Below are positions 1 to 7,721 of a stretch of DNA of 64,000 bases, in pieces. The position numbers and the translations under genes were made by a program. The DNA lies in contig NZ_MDZB01000084.1 of assembly GCF_001816145.1 (NCBI RefSeq), forward strand, positions 1-64,000, given 5' to 3'. The first letter of the stretch is position 1, and the number at the start of each line of letters is the position of its first letter. Source of the stretch: Hymenobacter lapidarius. GTDB lineage: Bacteria; Bacteroidota; Bacteroidia; Cytophagales; Hymenobacteraceae. The notes under the pieces were generated by a model, which worked only from the letters and a program-made list of their open reading frames with translations, was not told the origin of the DNA and made no database searches.

Positions 1-99
1 ACCGGCTCACGAATAAGGACATCAAATTCAAAGACCTGGGCTTGCTCATTATTGACGAAGAGCAGAAGTTCGGCGTCAAGACCAAGGACAAGCTGAAGG
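1..99 (+). repeat. 99-bp inverted repeat inside mfd, left copy
   Basis: Bases 1-99 are identical to the reverse complement of 63062-63160, and both encode the Mfd stretch around the DEEQ motif. After base 99 this copy continues into the normal Mfd motif III, whereas the right copy diverges into non-Mfd sequence. The left boundary cannot be judged because the window starts here. Confidence 0.9.
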
Positions 100-1376
100 A
101 ATTGAAGGTGAACGTGGACACGCTCACGCTCTCGGCCACGCCCATTCCGCGCACGCTGCACTTCTCGCTGATGGGCGCCCGCGACCTGAGCGTGATTGCC
201 ACGCCGCCGCCCAACCGGCAGCCGGTGACCACCGAGCTGCATGTGTTTGACGAGATTCTGATTCGCGACGCGGTGGCGCGGGAGTTGAAGCGCGGCGGGC
301 AGGTATTTTTTGTGCACAACCGCGTGAAGGACATCGAGGAAATGGCCGGTACCATTCTGCGGCTGGTGCCCGACGCGAAAATCACCTACGCCCACGGGCA
401 GATGGACGGCGAGATGCTGGAAAAACGCATGATGAAGTTTGTGGAAGGCGAGTACGACGTGCTGGTTTCAACGAACATCATCGAAAGCGGGCTCGATATT
501 CCCAATGCCAACACCATCATCATCAACCGCGCCCACCTGGCCGGCCTGAGCGACCTGCACCAGATGCGGGGCCGCGTGGGCCGCTCCAACCGCAAGGCCT
601 ACTGCTACCTGCTCACGCCGCCGGTGGCCCAGCTGCCGGCCGACGCCCGCAAGCGCCTGAGCACACTGGAGGAGTTTTCGGACCTGGGCGCGGGCTTCAA
701 CGTGGCCATGCGCGACCTGGATATTCGCGGCGCGGGCAACCTGCTGGGCGGCGAGCAAAGTGGCTTTATCAACGACCTGGGCTACGAAACCTACCACCAG
801 ATTCTGGACGAGGCGGTGCAGGAGTTGAAGGAAACCGAGTTCCGCGACCTGTTTCTGGGCGACTCCAACCAGCGCCTGCAAATGGCTGCTGGCGCGGGCC
901 GCAGCCACGAGTGCAACGTGGAAACGGACCAGCAGGTGCTGATACCCGAAAAGTACGTGAGCAATGTATCGGAGCGCCTGCAGCTCTACGCCAAGCTCGA
1001 CCGTGTCCAGAAGCCCGCCGAGCTACAAAAACTGCTCACGAGCATGATGGACCGGTTTGGCCCACTGCCGCCCGAGGTGGAGCAGCTGGCCGACATTGTG
1101 CGGCTGCGCTGGCAGGCCTGCGCGGTGGGTTTCACCAAAATCACGCTCAAGCGCAACACGCTGAAGGGCTTTTTGCCGGCCGGCGAGGAGCACCAGGCCT
1201 ACTTCCAGGGCGACCAGTTCGGCACTATTCTCAACTACGTGCAGACGCACGCCCGCACGGCCAGCCTGAAGGAGAAAAAGGAGCAGCTCATCGTGACGTT
1301 TGAGGAGGTGCGCTCCATTCAGCAGGCCAAGCGCGTGCTGAGCGAGCTGGGCAGCGAGGAAGCTGTAGCGGCATAA
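3..1376 (+). CDS. mfd: Transcription-repair coupling factor Mfd, C-terminal part (partial)
   Basis: This is the 3' part (457 codons) of the ATP-dependent translocase that removes stalled RNA polymerase and recruits UvrABC. It is open from the left edge. In order it carries the helicase motif II DEEQ (codons about 17-20), the SATPIPRT motif III, a full RecA-like domain 2 with the motif VI stretch QMRGRVGRS near codon 184, and the C-terminal TRCF domain ending in a stop at 1376. The Walker A motif and the CarD-like polymerase-binding domain are missing on this side. They lie on the opposite strand at the other end of the window (63027-64000). The first 99 bases are an exact inverted copy of 63062-63160. 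Identity is certain. Whether this copy is intact upstream of the window cannot be seen. Confidence 0.95.
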   Translation, partial: RLTNKDIKFKDLGLLIIDEEQKFGVKTKDKLKELKVNVDTLTLSATPIPRTLHFSLMGARDLSVIATPPPNRQPVTTELHVFDEILIRDAVARELKRGGQVFFVHNRVKDIEEMAGTILRLVPDAKITYAHGQMDGEMLEKRMMKFVEGEYDVLVSTNIIESGLDIPNANTIIINRAHLAGLSDLHQMRGRVGRSNRKAYCYLLTPPVAQLPADARKRLSTLEEFSDLGAGFNVAMRDLDIRGAGNLLGGEQSGFINDLGYETYHQILDEAVQELKETEFRDLFLGDSNQRLQMAAGAGRSHECNVETDQQVLIPEKYVSNVSERLQLYAKLDRVQKPAELQKLLTSMMDRFGPLPPEVEQLADIVRLRWQACAVGFTKITLKRNTLKGFLPAGEEHQAYFQGDQFGTILNYVQTHARTASLKEKKEQLIVTFEEVRSIQQAKRVLSELGSEEAVAA

Positions 1377-1463
1377 AATAAAAGCTGGTTTCCACTAACG
1401 GTATGGGCTGAGATTCCGTAAGAAACAACGTTCCTTTCCACAGTTAAACCGCTACTCATTTTT

Positions 1464-1796
1464 ATGAAAAAGCTTCTTTTATTGGCTGCGCTGGCTACCG
1501 GCATCGCCACGGCTTCGGCCCAAACGCCGCGCAGCACCGGCAAGTCCGGCTCGGCGGCCCAGCGGGCCTCGTCGGCCAACCGCGACAGCCCATCTTCCAC
1601 GTCCACTACCGTTACGCCCAACTACTCGCTGAGCGGGCAGAAGGCTGGCAAAAAAACCAACACCGCCCCGGCCACTGGCGCCACCCGCGCCTCACGCTCC
1701 AGCTCCGGCCCCAAAACGGCCGGGCAACGCAAGCCCACCGGCAGCGGCAACATTGAAAGCCTGAACAAAAAAGAGGCACCTGGCTCTAAGAATTAA
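1464..1796 (+). CDS. Small secreted Ser/Thr/Ala-rich protein
   Basis: A 110-residue protein of unknown function. Residues 1-20 are a clear Sec signal peptide (Lys-Lys, hydrophobic core, ASA-Q cleavage site). The mature part is low-complexity, rich in Ser, Thr, Lys, Gly and Ala with no Cys, and is probably disordered. It starts 87 bp after mfd on the same strand and is followed at once by a strong hairpin terminator, so it is likely a short unit of its own or the tail of the mfd transcript. No family was recognised. The start is the only ATG that gives a signal peptide. Confidence 0.7.
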   Translation: MKKLLLLAALATGIATASAQTPRSTGKSGSAAQRASSANRDSPSSTSTTVTPNYSLSGQKAGKKTNTAPATGATRASRSSSGPKTAGQRKPTGSGNIESLNKKEAPGSKN

Positions 1797-1819
1797 AACC
1801 CCAGCTGTTTCGTTGGCAC

Positions 1820-1862
1820 AAGCCCGGCCCGTCGCTTTCGCAGCGGGCCGGGCTTATTTTTG
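1820..1862 (+). terminator. Rho-independent terminator
   Basis: A perfect 12-bp GC-rich stem (AAGCCCGGCCCG and its complement) around a 12-base loop is followed by a T-rich run. It lies 23 bp after the small secreted protein gene. Confidence 0.85.
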
Positions 1863-1895
1863 GTCCCTGTTTACTGTGTTGCCGCGCCACTGCCC

Positions 1896-2585
1896 ATGAA
1901 AAAACTTGTCCTTGTGTTGTTGCTGCTACCCACCAGCCTGCTCCCGGTAGCCCAATCCCGCCTCAACCCAGAGCTGAAGCGCGAGCTTGACAGCATTCAC
2001 GCCGTGGACCAGAAATGGCGCACCCTCCTCTTTGACCCGCGCGTGAACCGCAAGCCGGACTCGATAGCGGCCGCGCTGGGCGTGACGCGGGAAAGCCTGC
2101 CAACCTACATTCCCAGCCAGATGCTGCGAACGGACTCAACCAACCAGGTGCGAATGCGCGCCATTCTGAAGCAGTACGGCTACCCCGGAAAATCAGTGGT
2201 GGGCACGCCGACCAACGAGGCGGCCTGGTCAATTATTCAGCATTCGCAGAACATAAAAGCCTACTTGCCGCTCATCAAAACCGCCGCCAGGCGCGGGGAA
2301 TTACCCTTTTACCTCTACGGCCAGATGCTGGACCGCCAACTCATGCGCGACGGCAAAGAGCAGCTGTACGGCACCCAAGCCATGGGCTATAGCAGCATCA
2401 ATCCGGCTACCGGCCTGCGGGAGGGCCAGCCGCCGTTTATCTGGCCCATCAAAGACGCGGCCCAGGTGAATGAGCTCCGGAAGAAAGTCGGCTTTCCCGA
2501 TACGGTGGAGCAAGTTGCTGCTTCGCTGGGCATTCGCTACCGCGTGGTGACGCTGGAGGAAGTAGCCCGCATGCCCAAAAACTAA
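1896..2585 (+). CDS. DUF6624-like secreted protein
   Basis: A 229-residue protein starting at the ATG that yields a signal peptide (MKKLVLVLLLLPTS, cleavage near AQS). A longer in-frame reading from 1860 would lie over the preceding terminator and is unlikely. The mature half has the pattern I associate with DUF6624: a GYPGKSVVG-like turn, a helix with AAWSIIQHS, then YGQMLDRQLMRDGK followed by QLYGTQ. The family has no known activity. It is probably periplasmic. It ends 8 bp before the acetyltransferase, so the two are likely co-transcribed. Family assignment is from memory of the motif pattern. Confidence 0.75.
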   Translation: MKKLVLVLLLLPTSLLPVAQSRLNPELKRELDSIHAVDQKWRTLLFDPRVNRKPDSIAAALGVTRESLPTYIPSQMLRTDSTNQVRMRAILKQYGYPGKSVVGTPTNEAAWSIIQHSQNIKAYLPLIKTAARRGELPFYLYGQMLDRQLMRDGKEQLYGTQAMGYSSINPATGLREGQPPFIWPIKDAAQVNELRKKVGFPDTVEQVAASLGIRYRVVTLEEVARMPKN

Positions 2586-2593
2586 CCCGCTTT

Positions 2594-3043
2594 ATGACTC
2601 TTAACTGGACCGCCAAACCCTACGCCGAACTTACCCTGACTGAACTTTACGAGCTACTGCGCCTGCGCGTGGAAGTGTTTATAGTAGAGCAAAACTGCGT
2701 GTTCCAAGACCTGGACCGCCAGGACGATAAGGCCTACCATTTGCTGGGCTATGCCGACAGCGGCGACCTGGCCGCCTACGCGCGCCTTTTCGATGCCGGC
2801 GTTAGCTACGAAGAGGTGGCTATTGGGCGCGTCATCGTCTCGCCCGCGCACCGGCGCCACGGCCTGGGCCAGGAGCTCATGCGCCAGGCCATTGCCTACT
2901 GCGAAGTGCTGTATGGCGCGCAGCCCATCAAAATAGGCGCGCAGCAGTACCTGGAGCGGTTTTACCAGGGCCTCGGGTTTGCGCAGTGCGGCGATGGGTA
3001 CCTGGAGGATGGTATCCCGCACATTCCCATGCGGCGGGAGTAG
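2594..3043 (+). CDS. elaA: ElaA-type GNAT acetyltransferase
   Basis: A 149-residue single-domain N-acetyltransferase with the ElaA layout: an N-terminal LYELLRLRVEVFIVEQ stretch, a central beta strand IGRVIVSP, then the acetyl-CoA loop RRHGLG (motif A) and a C-terminal FYQGLGF segment. It is cytoplasmic and the substrate is unknown for the family. It starts 8 bp after the DUF6624 gene and ends 36 bp before a palindromic repeat that may act as its transcript end. Confidence 0.88.
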   Translation: MTLNWTAKPYAELTLTELYELLRLRVEVFIVEQNCVFQDLDRQDDKAYHLLGYADSGDLAAYARLFDAGVSYEEVAIGRVIVSPAHRRHGLGQELMRQAIAYCEVLYGAQPIKIGAQQYLERFYQGLGFAQCGDGYLEDGIPHIPMRRE

Positions 3044-3078
3044 CTGCCGGGCGTCTATGATAAAAGGCGTGCAATACC

Positions 3079-3177
3079 AGAACGTCATGCTGAACGCAGC
3101 CGAAGTATCTCTACCGCGAGAGTAATTTATTTACTACTGCGGTAGAGATGCTTCGGCTGCGCTCAGCATGACGTTCT
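3079..3177. repeat. Palindromic interspersed repeat, copy 1
   Basis: An imperfect palindrome of about 99 bp. Arms of about 40 bases (AGAACGTCATGCTGA... and its complement) flank a short AT-rich centre. A closely related copy lies at 19057-19150, where the right arm is identical over about 40 bases. It sits between convergent genes. The form fits a REP-like or MITE-like element, but no transposase is present in the window. Confidence 0.85.
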
Positions 3178-3197
3178 GTTGTCTAAATCACTTGTGC

Positions 3198-3902
3198 TTA
3201 CACCTCGCAGCCATCGGGACCGCAGGCGGGGCCGTCGGCCAGCATCACCGGGGCGGGGTTGGCGGGTTGGGACTCGTCCCACACTTTTTCCAGCACCTCG
3301 GCGAAAAGCTCGGTGGGCTGGGCGCCCGATACCGCGTATTTGTCTTCGAAGACGAAGAAGGGCACGCCGCGTACGTTGATTTGCTGGGCCTGGTACTCAT
3401 CGTGGCGCACTTCCTCGGCGTAGGTGCCGGCGGTGAGGGCGGCGCGGGCTTCTTCGGCATCGAGGCCAATTTCAGCTGCCAGCGTCGTCAGCGTGTCGAT
3501 TTCGTTCAGGTTTTGGCCTTGCAGGTAGTAGGCAGCCATCAGGCGCTCCTTGGCTTCGCCCTGCTTGCCGTGCTTGGCGGCGAGGTGAATGAGCTGGTGC
3601 CCGAGGAAGGTATTGGTGGGCACGGCGTGGTCGAAGTCGTAGTCCAGGCCCAATCCCTTAGCCATGTCGGCCATGTTATCACTCATTTGTTTGGCCTGAG
3701 CTACCGTAATGCCTTTTTTCTCGGCCAAGGACTCGTACACGTTGCGGCCGGGCACGGGCTGGTAATCGGGGGTCAACTCGAAGCTGCGCCACACCACTTC
3801 TACTTGGTCGGCGTGCGGGAATTTTTCGAGGGCGTGCTCGAAGCGGCGCTTGCCGATGTAGCAGAAGGGACAAACGATGTCGGACCAGATTTCAACTTTC
3901 AT
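3198..3902 (-). CDS. DsbA family (FrnE-like) oxidoreductase
   Basis: A 234-residue thioredoxin-fold protein with a DsbA helical insertion. The redox motif CPFC is at residues 12-15 (IVCPFCYIG), followed by a long helical region. The cis-Pro loop (VRGVPFFVF) is near residue 183, typical of FrnE-type 2-hydroxychromene isomerase/DsbA-like proteins. There is no signal peptide, so it should be cytoplasmic. The C-terminus ends in a Cys-containing GPACGPDGC tail, a short extension that could bind metal. It is transcribed alone, convergent with the acetyltransferase. Confidence 0.88.
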   Translation of the reverse strand: MKVEIWSDIVCPFCYIGKRRFEHALEKFPHADQVEVVWRSFELTPDYQPVPGRNVYESLAEKKGITVAQAKQMSDNMADMAKGLGLDYDFDHAVPTNTFLGHQLIHLAAKHGKQGEAKERLMAAYYLQGQNLNEIDTLTTLAAEIGLDAEEARAALTAGTYAEEVRHDEYQAQQINVRGVPFFVFEDKYAVSGAQPTELFAEVLEKVWDESQPANPAPVMLADGPACGPDGCEV

Positions 3903-4128
3903 AAGGAGGCATTTTTAGCAGAACCAATGTAGGTACAACCATTAAGCTGGCCTAAAAAGTTTACGATTGATTGCCAGGCGCGAATGCCCGGCGGGCGCCC
4001 TTGTGGCGGCGGTGGTGGCCGCCGACGCTGCGGGCACAGCGTAACATTGCGCTGGCAGGGGCAGGTAGCTGCCTTGGCTCCTCCCCTGCCGGAGCGGCCT
4101 TGCTCATCATCAGACACACTTGCCCAGT

Positions 4129-5124
4129 ATGGAATTTCAAGAATTAGGCACTTCCGGCGTCAGGGTTTCGCGCATCACCTTTGGCAGCTGGGCCGCCGGC
4201 GGCTGGCTGTGGGGCGGCACCGAACAGAACGATGCCGTGGGCGCCATCCACGCCAGCTACGACCTGGGCGTGACCAGCATCGACACGGCGCCCGTGTACG
4301 GCATGGGCCTGAGCGAGCAAATTGTGGGCGAAGCCCTCAAAACCCTCCCGCGCGACAAGGTGCAAATCCTCACCAAGTTCGGCTTGCGCTGGGACTTGGC
4401 CCAGGGCGAATTCGCCATGAAAACCAAGGACAACAACGGCCACGGCCTGCACGTGTACAAGTACGCCGGCCGCGATGGCATCATCAAAGAGTGCGAGGAC
4501 AGCCTGCGCCGCCTCGGCACCGACTACATCGACCTCTACCAGCAGCACTGGCCCGACACCACCACGCCCATTGACGAAACGATGGAGGCCGTGGCGCGCC
4601 TCATCGAGCAGGGCAAGGTGCGGGCCGCGGGGGTAAGCAACTACTCGGTGGCGCAACTGCAGGAGGCCGAAAAGACCCTGCACCTGGTTTCGAACCAGGT
4701 GCCTTACAGCATGGTGCGCCGCGATATTGAGGCCGACGTGGTGCCGTACTGCCTCGAAAACAACAAGGCCATTCTGGTGTATAGCCCGCTGCAACTGGGC
4801 TTGCTGACGGGCAAAATCAAGCCCGGCCAGGAGTTTGGCGAAGGCGACCTGCGCAACGGCCACCGCCTGTTCACGCCCGAAGCCGTGACCCGCACAAATG
4901 CCCTGCTGAACAAAATCCGCCCGCTGGCCGAAACCAAAAACGCCACGCTCGGCCAGCTGGTGCTGCGCTGGACGCTGGCGCAGCCCGGCATCGCGGTGGC
5001 GCTGGTGGGCGCCCGCAACCCCGAGCAGGCCGTGCAAAACGCCCGCGCCATGAATTTTCAGCTCACGTTCGAGGAAATCGACTTTATCAACAAGCAGCTG
5101 GCGGCCCTGCAACCGGCGGCGTAG
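4129..5124 (+). CDS. Aldo/keto reductase
   Basis: A 331-residue NAD(P)H-dependent (beta/alpha)8 oxidoreductase. The catalytic tetrad is visible: Asp52 and Tyr57 (IDTAPVYGMG), Lys83 (ILTKFGL) and His in YQQHWPD. The cofactor-binding end is also present (LALVGARNPEQ-like, VALVGARNP). The length and the N-terminal LGTSGVRVSRITFG match the YajO/Gfo-independent AKR subgroup. The start is the ATG at 4129; a TTG nine bases upstream is in frame but less likely. It is a single gene, with 226 bp of GC-rich non-coding sequence upstream. The substrate cannot be inferred. Confidence 0.92.
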   Translation: MEFQELGTSGVRVSRITFGSWAAGGWLWGGTEQNDAVGAIHASYDLGVTSIDTAPVYGMGLSEQIVGEALKTLPRDKVQILTKFGLRWDLAQGEFAMKTKDNNGHGLHVYKYAGRDGIIKECEDSLRRLGTDYIDLYQQHWPDTTTPIDETMEAVARLIEQGKVRAAGVSNYSVAQLQEAEKTLHLVSNQVPYSMVRRDIEADVVPYCLENNKAILVYSPLQLGLLTGKIKPGQEFGEGDLRNGHRLFTPEAVTRTNALLNKIRPLAETKNATLGQLVLRWTLAQPGIAVALVGARNPEQAVQNARAMNFQLTFEEIDFINKQLAALQPAA

Positions 5125-5317
5125 GAACGCGCCTTGGCGCGTTCGGTGGGCACATCCCAGCCGGAGAACGCGCCCAGGCGCGGTCCTATATATGTGATGC
5201 CCAACCGTAACGCGGTTGGTGCTGCCCTGCCAATGAGAAACCAAAAGGCCGCCGCCGCAGCCGTGGGTTTTGCGAGTATCTTGCATGGGCTATCCCTCCC
5301 TCTTAGCACACTGCGCA

Positions 5318-5932
5318 ATGGCTTACTACCGTATTCAAACAAGGCTCATTAAGCTGTTTCTGACGCTCTTATTTTTGGGTATGGTGCCGGTGGCCTGCTG
5401 CCCGGAAGAAACGCGTGATTACGTGAATTTGCGGGAAATACTGCTATTTATGACTGAAACGGCGCCGGGCAGCCCGCTGCTCGTTGCCGGGGCCCGCACC
5501 TCGGCGCCGGAACTGTTGGTCACGGTGCGGCTTGATGTGGATTTGGTGGCGGCCGCACGGAGCGGTTCGCCGTTTGTGGGCCAGGCCCATGCCTGGCAGT
5601 GCGAAGATGGCGGCGCGAAGGGACTGAAAGACAAAGTATCGGTGGTGACGTTCACGAGCAACAACGTGTTCAACGGCGTACCCGCGGGCCAGTCGCTGGA
5701 AACATTCGTGCGCTGCACCGGCGGCTACAGTCGGTACAGCAACCGCGACTTCCCCCTAGCCCAGCTCGCCGACTCGCTGAACAGGTGGCAATCAGCTGAC
5801 CTTGGCGGGCCGCTCAGCCTGCGCATCGGCCCCAAGCCGACGGGCGGGGCGCCACAACAATTCCCGGTGCGCATCCGCACGAACAGCGGCAAGGAACTGG
5901 CCAAAGCAACTCCGGAAATCATCTGGGACTAG
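5318..5932 (+). CDS. Hypothetical lipoprotein
   Basis: A 204-residue protein of unknown family. From the ATG at 5318 there is a basic N-terminus, a hydrophobic stretch (LIKLFLTLLFLGMVPVA) and a Cys pair at the expected lipobox position, so it is probably a lipoprotein. Further Cys residues occur in the mature part (WQCEDG, VRCTGG), and a beta-rich, immunoglobulin-like fold is possible. A longer reading from 5270 is in frame but has no signal sequence at its start. No operon partner: the previous gene ends 193 bp upstream and the next is convergent. Confidence 0.6.
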   Translation: MAYYRIQTRLIKLFLTLLFLGMVPVACCPEETRDYVNLREILLFMTETAPGSPLLVAGARTSAPELLVTVRLDVDLVAAARSGSPFVGQAHAWQCEDGGAKGLKDKVSVVTFTSNNVFNGVPAGQSLETFVRCTGGYSRYSNRDFPLAQLADSLNRWQSADLGGPLSLRIGPKPTGGAPQQFPVRIRTNSGKELAKATPEIIWD

Positions 5933-6026
5933 CCGCCAGCCAACGCCTCCTCACCAAGCATAAAGGAGGGCGCTTTATGGGCAGCAACCTCCTTAACCAA
6001 TCTGCTTGGACTCTGCTCAACCGAGT

Positions 6027-6425
6027 CTAATCCTTGAGCACAATGCTCACCACTTTTCCCGGCCCGCTCACTGTGAATTTGCATTCACTGAAGCCCGGTG
6101 CGGCCACGGTGGGGCGAACGTTGTTGGAAAACGCGTAGGGCTCGGTGGAAATGCCGATGAAATTCTTGTCGATTTTGTCGTTGTTGTTGAGGTCCTGCGT
6201 GATGGCCACGGCCCACTCGCCCTTGGGTAGGTCCACGGGCAGGGTGAACTCCCGCTTGCCGCTCTTCAGGAAGCCCTCGCGGGTGTTGTAGAGATACAGG
6301 CGCACGGTTGAGGTAATGGAAGCCAGTGACGAAACCACCACGGTGACGGGAGCGGTATCGGCAGCGCCGAGCACGATGGTTCCCAACAGGGCAGCACCGC
6401 TCAGGAGGGCGGCAAAAGGCAGCAA
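6027..6425 (-). CDS. DUF2141 domain secreted protein
   Basis: The C-terminal 110 residues match the DUF2141 pattern. There is a strand ending VRLYLYNTREGFLKS, then LPKGEWAVAITQDLNNN with an acidic turn, DKNFIGISTEPYAFSNN, and a final Cys-containing strand. The family is exported and its function unknown. The start is uncertain. No ATG lies between the domain and an ATG at 6695, and the stretch in between does not look like family sequence. I placed the start at the TTG at 6425 because it gives a hydrophobic signal-like segment (LLPFAALLSGAALLGTIVLGAA). It is divergent from the RsbQ-like gene. Confidence 0.65.
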   Translation of the reverse strand: MLPFAALLSGAALLGTIVLGAADTAPVTVVVSSLASITSTVRLYLYNTREGFLKSGKREFTLPVDLPKGEWAVAITQDLNNNDKIDKNFIGISTEPYAFSNNVRPTVAAPGFSECKFTVSGPGKVVSIVLKD

Positions 6426-6772
6426 ATTCGTAGGCGGAGGGGCCGGTATGTGGAGCGTAGGGGCGCAACACCCCACTTTTCCCAAAGAGTTCGGAAACCA
6501 CTGGCTTGGCAACCAAATCAGCTGGGCTATTTTCCTGAATACCAGCCCTGTTGCTTGAAAGCTGGCTTCTCCGGCAGGAAAGCCCCCTTGCAACTGCCAA
6601 ACGTGCCCGATGCCTGCAATTAAAGCAGTAGGATTATCGACCTGCAACGGCCTTACTATTTCTTTATGTGAAAGCCAAACAATTATATTTAACATTCACA
6701 CAATCTACAGTGAGCTCGGATACCGTATGCTCAACCAATAAAAATTTTACTTCTGCAGAGAACATCCCTCTT

Positions 6773-7603
6773 ATGAGCATTACTACTCCATCCGCGTTAA
6801 AGCGTAACAACGTTGTTATTTCGGGGGCATCGGGCCCAAACACGCAAGCCATCGTTTTTTTACACGGCCTGGGTGGCGACCAGAGCATGTGGCGCCTGTT
6901 GGTGCCCGCCTTCGAGGAGCAGTACCAGGTGGTGGTGCTGGACCTGATTGGGGCGGGCGAATCCGACCTGACGGCGTATAGCCGCGCCGCGCACGGCACC
7001 CTCGACGGCCACGCCACCGACCTGCTGAACGTGATGAGCGAGCTGGCCCTGCACGACGCCGTTTTTGTGGGCCACTCGGTGGGCGCCATGATTGGAGTGC
7101 TGGCCGCGGTGCGGGAGCCCCAACGCTTTGCCAAAATGGTACTGGTGTCGCCCTCGGCCCGCTTCATCAACGAGCGGGGCTATGCGGGCGGCTTCGAGCA
7201 AAAGGACATCAACGAGCTGCTGGCAGCCATGGACGGCAACTACAACGGCTGGTCGCAGGCGTTTGCGCCCGTAATGATGGGCCCGGACGAGCACCCCGAG
7301 CTGGTGATGGAGCTCACCAACAGCTTCGTGCGCACCAACCCCGAAATAGCCCGGCACTTTGCCCGCGTTACGTTTTTCTCCGATAGCCGCGCCGAGCTGC
7401 CTTTTCTCACCATCCCCACCCTGATTGTGCAGTCGGCCAACGACGTGATTGCGCCCCTGGCCGTGGGCCACTACATCAACGAGCAGCTGGCCGACAGCCG
7501 CATGGTGGTGGTGGAAACCGGAGGGCACTGCCCCCACCTGAGCGCCCCCCAAAAGACGCTCTCCGCCATGGACAAATTCCTGCACCACGAGACGGCCCTC
7601 TAA
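6773..7603 (+). CDS. rsbQ: RsbQ-like alpha/beta hydrolase
   Basis: A 276-residue alpha/beta hydrolase. Nucleophile Ser is in GHSVGAMIG, Asp in SANDVIAP, and His in GGHCPH near the C-terminus; the oxyanion loop is FLHGLGGDQS. The combination of TLDGHA, FVGHSVGA, FFSDSR and HCPH closely follows Bacillus RsbQ and the plant KAI2/D14 relatives, which bind small hydrophobic ligands. Bacillus RsbQ works with the PAS-phosphatase RsbP in energy-stress signalling. No RsbP-like gene is next to it here, so the partner is unknown. The start is the ATG at 6773; an upstream in-frame reading from 6668 is AT-rich and not conserved. Confidence 0.85.
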   Translation: MSITTPSALKRNNVVISGASGPNTQAIVFLHGLGGDQSMWRLLVPAFEEQYQVVVLDLIGAGESDLTAYSRAAHGTLDGHATDLLNVMSELALHDAVFVGHSVGAMIGVLAAVREPQRFAKMVLVSPSARFINERGYAGGFEQKDINELLAAMDGNYNGWSQAFAPVMMGPDEHPELVMELTNSFVRTNPEIARHFARVTFFSDSRAELPFLTIPTLIVQSANDVIAPLAVGHYINEQLADSRMVVVETGGHCPHLSAPQKTLSAMDKFLHHETAL

Positions 7604-7637
7604 AAAGTAATTCGGAGCAAATGCCCGTTTTAATAGC

Positions 7638-7693
7638 CACCGAAACTGCCCGTCCGGCCGTGCAAAAGCGCGGCCGGACGGGCAGTTTCGGTG
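7638..7693. terminator. Bidirectional hairpin terminator between convergent genes
   Basis: A near-perfect stem of about 26 bp with a tiny loop (CCACCGAAACTGCCCGTCC pairs with its complement) sits between the RsbQ-like gene and the oppositely oriented 955-residue gene. It should stop transcription from both sides. Confidence 0.75.
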
Positions 7694-7721
7694 GTGTACT
7701 TATTTGCTCAACCTGCTTGTA

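Noticed and set aside
5126..5145. AACGCGCCTTGGCGCGTT as a terminator after the aldo/keto reductase
   Set aside because: It is a palindrome without a loop or T-run, so it does not fit a rho-independent terminator.
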